Positions 13,161 to 18,743 of a stretch of DNA of 24,910 nucleotides are shown here, in pieces. The notes beneath the pieces are model-generated. The model was not told where the DNA came from and did no database searches. It worked only from the letters and a program-made list of their open reading frames with translations. The position numbers and the translations under genes are program-made. Within the stretch, counting starts at the first letter, position 1. Each line of letters begins with the position of its first letter. Source of the stretch: VRUE01 sp036524775. GTDB lineage: Bacteria > Actinomycetota > Thermoleophilia > Solirubrobacterales > 70-9. The stretch covers positions 1 to 24,910 of the forward strand of contig DATDBO010000016.1 of the NCBI GenBank assembly GCA_036524775.1. The letters run 5' to 3'.

Positions 13161-14498
13161 GTGCCGCGTTCCAGCCACGAGGAGTGGCGGCCGGCGGGCG
13201 ATCGCGCCGATCCGGTGGAGCTGCTCGAGCGACAGGCGACGTCTCGTGTCGGGCAGCTGGTCCCGTTGCGCTACGGCCGCATGCTCGCCTCGCCCTTCGC
13301 CTTTTACCGCGGCGCCGCCGCGGTGATGGCCGCCGACCTGGCGCCGACGCCGCGCTCGGGCTTCGAGGCGCAGCTCTGCGGCGACGCGCACCTCTCCAAC
13401 TTCGGCGCCTTCGCCTCGCCCGAGCGGCGTCTCGTCTTCGACCTCAACGACTTCGACGAGACGCTGCCGGGGCCCTGGGAGTGGGACCTGAAGCGGCTCG
13501 TCGCCAGCTTCTCCCTGGCCGGCCGCGATCGCGGCTGCGATGGCGGGCAACGACGCGCGATCGTGCTGGCGGCCGCGCGGGAGTACCGCGAGACGATGCG
13601 GCGGCTCGCCGCGATGGGCAACCTCGAAGCGTGGTACCAGCAGCTGGATGCGGACGTGATCCGCGCGGGCTGGGCAAAGGTTGCGACCGGCAAGGAGCAG
13701 CAGGCGTTCGAGCGCGGCGTGGCCAAAGCACGCGCCAAGGACAGCAGCCGCGCATTCGCCAAGCTGACGGAGGAGGTCGACGGAAAGCTGCGGATCGTCG
13801 GCGACCCACCCCTGATCGTGCCGATCGGCGAGCTCGCCGACGAGGCGGGCGGGGTAGACGTCGAAGCCATCCTGCTGCGGGCCCTCTCCGACTACCGCGA
13901 CTCGCTCGCGGTCGAGCGCCGCACCGTGCTCGACGGCTACCGCCTGATCGATGCGGCCTTCAAAGTCGTCGGCGTGGGGAGCGTCGGGACCCGCGCCTGG
14001 ATCGCCCTGATGCTGGGCAGGGACGAGGCCGACCCGCTCTTCCTGCAGATCAAGGAGGCGCAGCGCTCGGTGTTGGAGCCGTACGCGGGGCCGAGCGAGT
14101 TCGACAACCAGGGCGAGCGCGTCGTCCACGGTCAGCGCCTGATGCAGGCGGCGAGCGACATCCTGCTCGGCTGGGTCCGGGCCGAGGGGATCGACGGGCA
14201 GAGCCGCGACTTCTATGTGCGCCAGCTCTGGGACTGGAAGGGCTCGGTCAAGGTCGAGTCGATGGACCCGCGCGGTCTCGCCGCCTACGCGGAGATTTGC
14301 GGCACCACTTTGGCCCACGCCCATGCACGCGGCGGCGATCGGATCGAGATCGGGGCCTACCTCGGCAAAGGCGACACCTTCGATCGGGCGATGGCCGAGT
14401 TCGCCGAGGTCTACGCCGACCAGAGCGAACGCGACTACGAGGCGCTGCGGGAGGCGGTCGCCGCGGGGCGGGTCGAGGCGACCCCGGAGCTCGGCTAG
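13161..14498 (+). CDS. DUF2252 family kinase-like protein
   Basis: At least 445 residues, cytoplasmic, of the DUF2252 family, whose function is not established. Signature motifs: YGRMLASPFAFYRGAA (38-53), CGDAHLSNFG (73-82), FDLNDFDET (93-101), WEWDLKRL (106-113), then FLQIKEAQRSVLEPY about two thirds in and FYVRQLWDWKGS nearer the end. GDxHxxN followed by DFD resembles the catalytic loop and metal site of aminoglycoside-phosphotransferase-like kinases. GTG 13161 is the first canonical start, but the codons before it (from about 13086) read AIGASIQSHPGSPAERAAAG and then KAARAE, as expected of family members, so the true start is probably upstream at a rare codon (ATC 13086 or ATT 13098). It overlaps the convergent dtd by 4 nt. 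Confidence 0.85.
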   Translation: MPRSSHEEWRPAGDRADPVELLERQATSRVGQLVPLRYGRMLASPFAFYRGAAAVMAADLAPTPRSGFEAQLCGDAHLSNFGAFASPERRLVFDLNDFDETLPGPWEWDLKRLVASFSLAGRDRGCDGGQRRAIVLAAAREYRETMRRLAAMGNLEAWYQQLDADVIRAGWAKVATGKEQQAFERGVAKARAKDSSRAFAKLTEEVDGKLRIVGDPPLIVPIGELADEAGGVDVEAILLRALSDYRDSLAVERRTVLDGYRLIDAAFKVVGVGSVGTRAWIALMLGRDEADPLFLQIKEAQRSVLEPYAGPSEFDNQGERVVHGQRLMQAASDILLGWVRAEGIDGQSRDFYVRQLWDWKGSVKVESMDPRGLAAYAEICGTTLAHAHARGGDRIEIGAYLGKGDTFDRAMAEFAEVYADQSERDYEALREAVAAGRVEATPELG

Positions 14499-14779
14499 GC
14501 CTCGAGCATCAGCGTCACCGGGCCGTCGTTGACCAGGGCGACGCCCATGCAGGCCCCGAAGACGCCCTTCTTCGCGCCGAGCCGCTCGCAGAAGCGGTCG
14601 TACAGCGGCTCGGCCAGCTCACCTGGCGCCGCCGCGCCGTAGCTGGGCGGGTTGCCCTTGCGGGCGTCGTCCTCGCGGCTAACTCCGAGCAGGACGAGCA
14701 TGCCGGGCCCGATCTGCGCCACCCGCTCGCCCTCTACGTCGACGGCAGCCTGGCTGACCCGCTGGACGAGCGCCCTCAT
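14495..14779 (-). CDS. dtd: D-aminoacyl-tRNA deacylase with large internal deletion
   Basis: Full-length Dtd (about 145 residues) hydrolyses D-aminoacyl-tRNA. This frame has only 94 residues. The N-terminus MRALVQRVSQAAVDVEGE and IGPGMLVLLGVS is intact, and so is the C-terminus (NPPSYGAAAPGELAEPLYDRF, then VALVNDGPVTLMLEA). The middle is gone: LLGVSREDD jumps straight to ARKGN. About 50 residues are missing, including the RIF..D..GKMN strand and the SQFTL active-site segment. The frame is kept across the junction, which lies in two successive GAC codons (14666-14671). The product is very likely inactive, so a remnant or assembly error must be considered. It lies 11 nt downstream of the ArsR-like gene on the same strand. 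Confidence 0.85.
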   Translation of the reverse strand: MRALVQRVSQAAVDVEGERVAQIGPGMLVLLGVSREDDARKGNPPSYGAAAPGELAEPLYDRFCERLGAKKGVFGACMGVALVNDGPVTLMLEA

Positions 14780-14790
14780 CCCGTCGCCGA

Positions 14791-15450
14791 CTACTTCTTG
14801 CTTCGCTTGGCCTTCCCGGCGGGGCGCTCCTGCGCACGCTCCTCGCCCCTTGGCAGCGCGCGCTCGAACCACAGCGTCGCCGCGATCCTTACCGGGGTCG
14901 AGTCGTCCTGGTCGCGCTCCTTGTCGCGCTCCTCGATCTGCTTGAGCCGGTCGAGGATCTCCACCTGCAAGGCGGTGACTTCGTCCTGGCCGGCCGCGCT
15001 CAGCTTCAGCGGCATCCAGGCGACGCAGACGTCGTCGTCGTCCTCCATCCTCTCGTGCCGGAAGGAGGCGAGGCTGTTGGCGACGACCGCCTGCAAGGCG
15101 AGGCCGACGATCTCGCGGCGCATCCTCTTCGGCAGCGCCTTCCACTCGTCGAAGTCGACCTCTGGCGCTTCGGTGGCGCGGTAGTAGTGCTCGACCGCGC
15201 CCCGGCGCTGCTCGGTCTTGACCAGTTCGATGACGCCGTCGTCCTTCAGCTCGTTGATGTGGAAGCTGGCCGTGCCGAGCGGAATCCCGAGGACTTGGGA
15301 GACTTCTTTCGGGCTGGCGATCCGTTCGTAGAGGATCGAGAAGGCGTCGAGGCGGTCGGGGTGGATCGTCGAGTGCGCGATCACTTTCTCCTTCGACCTC
15401 TTGCCCCGCCCCCAGACGGCTTTGCTTGCCTTTCCCTTGGTCTTCGCCAC
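14791..15450 (-). CDS. ArsR-like winged-helix regulator with C-terminal extension
   Basis: A 219-residue regulator. A basic N-terminus (MAKTKGKASKAVWGRGKRSK) precedes a winged helix at about 25-95: HPDRLDAFSILYERIASPKEVSQVLGIPLG as helices and turn, TASFHINELKDDGVIELV as recognition helix, and a wing ending RGAVEHYYRA. The C-terminal half is helical (MRREIVGLALQAVVANSLASF, then EVTALQVEILDRLKQIEERDKERD) and likely a dimer or ligand domain; the last residues are basic. GTG 15450 is chosen because AGGAGGAG lies just upstream on the minus strand. It is a longer paralog of the regulator at 531-830. It precedes the deleted dtd on the same strand. Its target is unknown. Confidence 0.85.
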   Translation of the reverse strand: MAKTKGKASKAVWGRGKRSKEKVIAHSTIHPDRLDAFSILYERIASPKEVSQVLGIPLGTASFHINELKDDGVIELVKTEQRRGAVEHYYRATEAPEVDFDEWKALPKRMRREIVGLALQAVVANSLASFRHERMEDDDDVCVAWMPLKLSAAGQDEVTALQVEILDRLKQIEERDKERDQDDSTPVRIAATLWFERALPRGEERAQERPAGKAKRSKK

Positions 15451-15610
15451 GTCTCCTCCTTTTGCCCAGCACTCAGTCCTGGTTAACCGGCGTGTGTAGG
15501 GGGAGGTATAGCGGAAATTTGGAGCATTTTCGCAACCCCACCCGAGACTCTCCGCATTATTGAAACTTTTCTCGTCCTTTCTCGCGTCTCGCGCTAGGCA
15601 AACGGCGAGG

Positions 15611-15618
15611 GGAGGTGA
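15611..15618 (+). promoter_or_regulatory. Near-perfect Shine-Dalgarno of the tiny ORF
   Basis: GGAGGTGA lies 5 nt before ATG 15624 and matches the anti-SD end of 16S rRNA over eight bases. It is the longest SD match I found in the window, which argues that this ORF is really translated. Confidence 0.6.
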
Positions 15619-15623
15619 GAGGT

Positions 15624-15683
15624 ATGAAGGTCACCAGCGTGCCGGCAGTCCTGCGCCCGGAGTCCATCGTCAAGCACGGCTGA
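15624..15683 (+). CDS. 19-residue peptide of unknown function
   Basis: A very short ORF, MKVTSVPAVLRPESIVKHG, ends at TGA 15681. It is supported by the exceptional SD just upstream and by a hairpin 28 nt downstream of its stop. It has no run of a single amino acid that would mark a classic attenuation leader, and no Cys or core-peptide features. It could be a regulatory leader peptide, a small effector, or chance. It is divergent from the ArsR-like regulator, so it could be a target of that regulator. The next plus-strand gene, lexA, is 385 bp away with its own promoter. Confidence 0.4.
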   Translation: MKVTSVPAVLRPESIVKHG

Positions 15684-15711
15684 GCGATGCCGGGGCGGCG
15701 ATGCGTGTGCG

Positions 15712-15737
15712 CCGATACCCGCCGGGGGCGGGGTCGG
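15712..15737 (+). terminator. GC-rich hairpin after the tiny ORF
   Basis: CCGA-TA-CCCGCC (15712-15723) pairs with GGCGGG-G-TCGG (15727-15737) around a 3-nt loop, with a small internal bulge. There is no U-tract. It could end the tiny ORF transcript, the tRNA transcript on the other strand, or both. Confidence 0.35.
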
Positions 15738-15788
15738 CCACGCGCGGGCCCGTGGGCTGCCGCCGGCCCAGGGCCCTCTCCTTGCAAG

Positions 15789-15874
15789 TGCGGCTGAATG
15801 GAGTCGAACCATCACGAGCCTTTCGGCTCACAAGGCCCTCAACCTTGCGCGTCTACCAGTTCCGCCACAGCCGC
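15789..15874 (-). tRNA. tRNA-Leu (anticodon GAG)
   Basis: An 86-nt class II tRNA. The 7-bp acceptor stem is GCGGCTG/CAGCCGC, the D arm carries TGGTAGACGCG, and the anticodon stem CAAGG/CCTTG encloses loop TTGAGGG, giving anticodon GAG (reads CUC and CUU). The long variable arm GAGCCGAAAGGCTC and the T loop GGTTCGACTCC follow, with discriminator A73. CCA is not encoded; the next bases read CTT. On the minus strand TAGAAT (15888-15893) is a likely -10. Confidence 0.95.
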
Positions 15875-15887
15875 TCGCGGGCGGTCG

Positions 15888-15893
15888 ATTCTA
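15888..15893 (-). promoter_or_regulatory. Candidate -10 box of tRNA-Leu
   Basis: TAGAAT, read on the minus strand, ends 13 nt before the mature tRNA 5' end and leaves a short leader for RNase P removal. No convincing -35 was found. Confidence 0.35.
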
Positions 15894-16010
15894 GATGTTC
15901 GGCCGCAGTGGGGCGATGGCGGGTGTGGCCGCCCGGCGCACCGGTCTCGCGCGTGGCTGAGAGGCACGGTGCGAAGGAGTGCTCGTCTTGCGCGCGTCCG
16001 GATCGGCCGC

Positions 16011-16031
16011 TACTCTGCGAACAGGTGTTCG
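16011..16031 (+). promoter_or_regulatory. lexA promoter -10 and SOS box
   Basis: TACTCT (16011-16016) fits TANNNT. It is followed one base later by CGAACAGGTGTTCG (16018-16031), which matches the actinobacterial LexA operator CGAAC-N4-GTTCG. The box covers the expected transcription start, so LexA would repress its own gene. Confidence 0.85.
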
Positions 16032-16054
16032 AACGTCGACGCAGCGTGCGAGCG

Positions 16055-16060
16055 AGGAGG
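16055..16060 (+). promoter_or_regulatory. lexA ribosome binding site
   Basis: AGGAGG lies 8 nt before GTG 16069 and fixes that codon as the start; the upstream open frame crosses the SOS box and is not coding. Confidence 0.8.
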
Positions 16061-16068
16061 CCCGCCGA

Positions 16069-16686
16069 GTGGAGCTGGACCTGACCAAGAGGCAGAAGGA
16101 GATCTTCGACTTCATCCGCCGCTACGCGGCCAAGACCGGCTACCCGCCGACCGTGCGCGAGATCGGCAAGGCGGTCGGCCTGCATTCCTCCTCGACCGTC
16201 CACGCGCACCTGGCCAACCTGGAGAAGATTGGCCTGCTGCGCCGCGATCCCTCGAAGCCGCGCGCGATCGAGCTGCTCTTCGACAAGGCGAAGAGGACGA
16301 TCCGGCCAGAGGGGTCGGGCTTGCCGCTGATCGGCCAGGTTGCGGCGGGCGCGCCGATCCTCGCCGAAGAGAACATCGAGGAATACATCGAGATCCCCGA
16401 CGTCATCGGCGGCGAGGAAGGCGACTACGTGCTGCGCGTGCGCGGCGAGAGCATGGTCGACGCCGGCATCTTCGAGGGCGACTACGTGATCGTCCGCCCG
16501 GCCGACGACGCGAGCGACGGCGAGATCGTCGTCGCCCTGATCGGCGACGAGGCGACCGTCAAGCGCTTCTTCCGCGAGGCCGACCACGTTCGCCTGCAGC
16601 CGGAGAACAACTCGATGGACCCGATCCGCTCGGCCGACGTGACCGTCCTCGGTCGCGTCATAGGCGTCGTCCGCAAAGTCGGCTGA
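16069..16686 (+). CDS. lexA: SOS response repressor LexA
   Basis: A 205-residue repressor-protease that binds SOS boxes and cleaves itself when RecA filaments form on single-stranded DNA. The N-terminal winged helix is clear (LTKRQKEIFDFIRRYAAKTG, then PTVREIGKAVGLHSSSTVHAHL). The self-cleavage bond is Ala93-Gly94 in QVAAGAP. The S24 peptidase domain has the nucleophile Ser128 (RGESM) and the base Lys165 (ATVKRF). All functional residues are present and the length is normal. The start is set by an SD 8 nt upstream and a 5' leader of about 45 nt. It is monocistronic: the next gene is convergent, with 12 bp between stops. Confidence 0.96.
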   Translation: MELDLTKRQKEIFDFIRRYAAKTGYPPTVREIGKAVGLHSSSTVHAHLANLEKIGLLRRDPSKPRAIELLFDKAKRTIRPEGSGLPLIGQVAAGAPILAEENIEEYIEIPDVIGGEEGDYVLRVRGESMVDAGIFEGDYVIVRPADDASDGEIVVALIGDEATVKRFFREADHVRLQPENNSMDPIRSADVTVLGRVIGVVRKVG

Positions 16687-16698
16687 GCGCCGGCCCGG

Positions 16699-17523
16699 TT
16701 AGGGCCACTTGCCGGCTTCGATGAGGCGCTTATAACGGCGCTGGCGCCGTTGCGCGTCGCGCATGACCAGCGGCAGCAGGCGCAGGGCGAAGCGGGGGAA
16801 GAGGTCGAAGAGGCGCAGGACCGGGCCCCGCCAGCGCGGCAGGACGAGCAGCGGGCGCGGGCGTTCGGTCAGCTTGCCGACCTCGGTCGCGACCCGCTCC
16901 GGCGTCAGCAGCTCGCCCGAGAAGGAGCCCGCCGCGGCCGGGTCGTCGAGTTTGTCCGCCAGCATCGGCGTCCATATCCCGTCCGGGCAGACGGCCGAGA
17001 CCTGTACGCCGGAGACGCCGGCGCGGCGCAGGTCGAAGAGGGTGCCGAGCGTGAAGGCCATCGCTGCGTGCTTGCTCGCGGAGTAGTTGACCTCGCCCGG
17101 CGCCGCTACCAGGCCCGCCAGCGAGATCACGTTGACCACGTGACCGTGGTCGACCGGCAGCATCGTCTCCAGCGCGGCGATCGTGCCGTTCATCGTGCCG
17201 AGCGCGTTGACGTCGAGCATCGTCCGACGCGTCGCCTCGTCCTGCTCCCAGGACCGGCCCGTGACGAGGACGCCGGCGTTGTTGACCCAGAGGTCGAGCG
17301 AGCCGCCCCGTTTTGCCGCCGCGGCAGCGGTTGCGCGGCAGGCCTCCTGGTCGGTCACGTCGAGCTCGGAAGAGGTCGCGCCCGCGCCGATCTCGGCGGC
17401 GGTCGCGGCGGCGGCGTCGAGGTCGAGGTCGGTCGCCTCGACCAGGTAGCCGCGGTGGGCGAGATCGAGGGCGATCGCCCGACCGAGCCCACCGCCTGCG
17501 CCGGTGACGACCGCGACTGGCAT
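16699..17523 (-). CDS. Short-chain dehydrogenase/reductase
   Basis: A 274-residue classical SDR. The dinucleotide motif is VTGAGGGLG (6-14), with Asp32 in ATDLD favouring NAD. NNAG is at 81-84, and the catalytic residues are Ser134, Tyr147 and Lys151 (NYSASKHA). PDGIWTPML follows at 180-188. The C-terminal 45 residues are basic and hydrophobic (VLPRWRGPVLRLFDLFPRFALRLLPLVMRDAQRRQRRYKR), typical of SDRs that act near lipid membranes, so a lipid or long-chain substrate is possible. ATG 17523 is chosen because the SDR fold starts there. TATCTT ends 8 nt before it on the minus strand, so the mRNA may be leaderless. It is divergent from rnpB with about 62 bp between. Confidence 0.9.
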   Translation of the reverse strand: MPVAVVTGAGGGLGRAIALDLAHRGYLVEATDLDLDAAAATAAEIGAGATSSELDVTDQEACRATAAAAAKRGGSLDLWVNNAGVLVTGRSWEQDEATRRTMLDVNALGTMNGTIAALETMLPVDHGHVVNVISLAGLVAAPGEVNYSASKHAAMAFTLGTLFDLRRAGVSGVQVSAVCPDGIWTPMLADKLDDPAAAGSFSGELLTPERVATEVGKLTERPRPLLVLPRWRGPVLRLFDLFPRFALRLLPLVMRDAQRRQRRYKRLIEAGKWP

Positions 17524-17531
17524 CGATGAGC

Positions 17532-17537
17532 AAGATA
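17532..17537 (-). promoter_or_regulatory. TATCTT -10 box abutting the SDR start
   Basis: Read on the minus strand, TATCTT ends 8 nt before ATG 17523 with no SD in between; the predicted leader is 2 nt. Confidence 0.4.
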
Positions 17538-17573
17538 TTCGATCCAATTGTCGCGAGCCGGCCGGCGTGGCGG

Positions 17574-17579
17574 TACCCT
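17574..17579 (+). promoter_or_regulatory. rnpB -10 box TACCCT
   Basis: TACCCT ends 6 nt before the predicted 5' end of RNase P RNA at 17586, the expected distance for transcription initiation. The best -35-like hexamer, TTGTCG (17548-17553), is 20 bp upstream and so poorly spaced. Confidence 0.55.
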
Positions 17580-17585
17580 TCAGAT

Positions 17586-17948
17586 GCGGGCCGAGCGACC
17601 GCGGGGGGAGAGAAAACCCCTCGAGGAAAGTCCGGACACCACAGGGCGAGGGCGGTGGGTAACGCCCACCCGGGGAAACCCGCGGGAAAGTGCCACAGAA
17701 ACACACGGCCGATGGCGCGGCCACACGTGAGCCGCGTACAGGCAAAGGTGAAATGGTGCGGTAAGAGCGCACCGGCGCCGCGGTGACGCGGCGGCCAGGC
17801 AAACCCCGCCCGGTGCAAGGCCAAACAGGATCGTCGACCCTGCCCGGCGAGGTCCAGGTAGGCCGCAGGGCCGCTGCGGCGGCCCCTTGGGATCACGGTC
17901 CCGAGAGATAGATGGTCGCTCACGACAGGATCCGGCTTACAGGCCCGC
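17586..17948 (+). ncRNA. rnpB: RNase P RNA, type A
   Basis: A 363-nt catalytic RNA that trims the 5' leaders of tRNA precursors with the RnpA protein. The outer helix P1 is GCGGGCC (17586-17592) with GGCCCGC (17942-17948). The conserved 5' core GAGGAAAGTCCGGACACC and the 3' core AGATAGATGGTCGCTCACGA are both present. The 3' core is followed by ACAGGATCCGGCTTACA, as in bacterial class A RNAs; the two cores form P4. GC-rich P10-P18 helices lie between. The 5' and 3' ends are set by P1 pairing. A strong intrinsic terminator follows 7 nt after the 3' end, so it is a single-gene transcript. Confidence 0.96.
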
Positions 17949-17955
17949 TACGGAG

Positions 17956-17984
17956 AGGCCCCCCTCGTGAGAGGGGGGCCTTTT
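17956..17984 (+). terminator. Intrinsic terminator of rnpB
   Basis: AGGCCCCCCTC (17956-17966) pairs perfectly with GAGGGGGGCCT (17971-17981) around a GTGA tetraloop (GNRA type). TTTT (17981-17984) follows, with its first T also closing the stem. This is a textbook rho-independent terminator. Confidence 0.93.
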
Positions 17985-18050
17985 CAGTCCAGCAGGCAGG
18001 AGCGCGGCCCGCCGGGGACCCGCGTGACCCTTGCACGTTTTCCTGTCTTA

Positions 18051-18196
18051 GCGTCTGCTAACGTGCCGCCAACTTCCGCTGAATCTCCGCCACATATCGC
18101 GGGGAGCGGGGGACCCACGAGTTGGGGCGAATCGCCGGCATCTGCCGCGTAGCGCAGCTCTTTCAGCGCGAGCCCGTCAGCTAACCCCGCAAGCGC
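18051..18196 (+). promoter_or_regulatory. c-di-AMP riboswitch (ydaO/yuaA type)
   Basis: The leader carries the conserved blocks of the ydaO motif in order: CCGCTGAATC (18076-18085), GGAGCGGGGGACCCA (18103-18117), TTGGGGCGAATC (18122-18133), CTCTTTCAGC (18158-18167) and CGAGCCCGTCAGCTAACC (18169-18186). Closing helix P1 can form between GCGTCTGC (18051-18058) and GCAAGCGC (18189-18196) with one mismatch. In Actinobacteria this RNA controls cell-wall hydrolases, as here. The SD of the downstream gene (GGAAAG, 18199-18204) starts 2 nt after P1, so control could act on translation. Confidence 0.9.
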
Positions 18197-18208
18197 TTGG
18201 AAAGAGCG

Positions 18209-18682
18209 ATGAAGAAAGACCCGAACCGCCCCTGGCGGAAAACCCACGCCCGCACGGCCCTGCTGTTGGTCGCCGCGCTGCTCGCCTGCGGCGCCGCTCC
18301 CGCGCAGGCGGGTACCGGCGGCGTCTCGCCGGTCGCTTCCAGCGAAGCGCAGGCAAGCCAGGACATCGCCTTCTCGCCGATGCGCTGGGCCGGCGCCACC
18401 TGGTACGGCCCCGGGCTCTACGGCAACCACACCGCCTGCGGCCAGACCCTGCTGCCGGGCACGGTGGGCGTGGCCCACCGCAGCCTTCCCTGCGGCACCG
18501 CGGTCAAGTTCCTCTATCGGGGCCGCACGATCGTCACCCGCGTGATCGACCGCGGCCCCTACACCCGCGGCAACGCATGGGACCTGACCTACGCCGCCGC
18601 CCGCGCCCTGCTCTTCGAGCGGGTCGGCGCCGACAAGGTCGGCTTCGCGGTCGCGCTTGGCTACGCACGCGATTTGCGCTGA
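18209..18682 (+). CDS. Secreted RlpA-like protein (double-psi beta-barrel)
   Basis: A 157-residue exported protein with one RlpA/DPBB domain. RlpA proteins cleave or bind denuded peptidoglycan glycan strands. A signal peptide covers 1-34 (ALLLVAALLACGAAPAQA). The domain starts at ATWYGPGLYGNHTACGQTL (63-81), continues with GVAHRSLPCGTAVKF (87-101; His90), and ends with VIDRGPYTRGNAWDLTYAAARAL (112-134; Asp114). His90 and Asp114 correspond to the catalytic pair of lytic RlpA enzymes. Cys77 and Cys95 could form a disulfide. ATG 18209 is chosen over the upstream in-frame TTG because GGAAAG lies 4 nt before it. Expression is governed by the c-di-AMP riboswitch just upstream, which fits a wall-remodelling role. 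Confidence 0.9.
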   Translation: MKKDPNRPWRKTHARTALLLVAALLACGAAPAQAGTGGVSPVASSEAQASQDIAFSPMRWAGATWYGPGLYGNHTACGQTLLPGTVGVAHRSLPCGTAVKFLYRGRTIVTRVIDRGPYTRGNAWDLTYAAARALLFERVGADKVGFAVALGYARDLR

Positions 18683-18743
18683 CGGCCGCTCCTGCGGCTA
18701 GTCTTCCCCGCCCGTAGCGGGAATTTCCAAGAGAGGAGCGGGT

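Larger units (their letters stand above)
15451..15788. other. Intergenic region with divergent promoters and a tiny ORF
   Basis: This 338-bp gap separates the ArsR-like gene from tRNA-Leu. Its left part (about 15500-15590) is AT-rich. On the minus strand TTGCGA (15530-15535) and TATACC (15505-15510), 19 bp apart, are a plausible promoter for the regulator. On the plus strand a 19-codon ORF with a strong SD (15611-15683) is followed by a hairpin (15712-15737). I see no other gene in it. Confidence 0.5.

Noticed and set aside
15789..15874. tRNA-associated integration site
   Set aside because: No integrase gene or direct repeat of the tRNA 3' end was seen in the window.
15979..16068. A longer LexA starting upstream
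   Set aside because: That stretch contains the -10, the SOS box and the SD, so it is untranslated leader and promoter.
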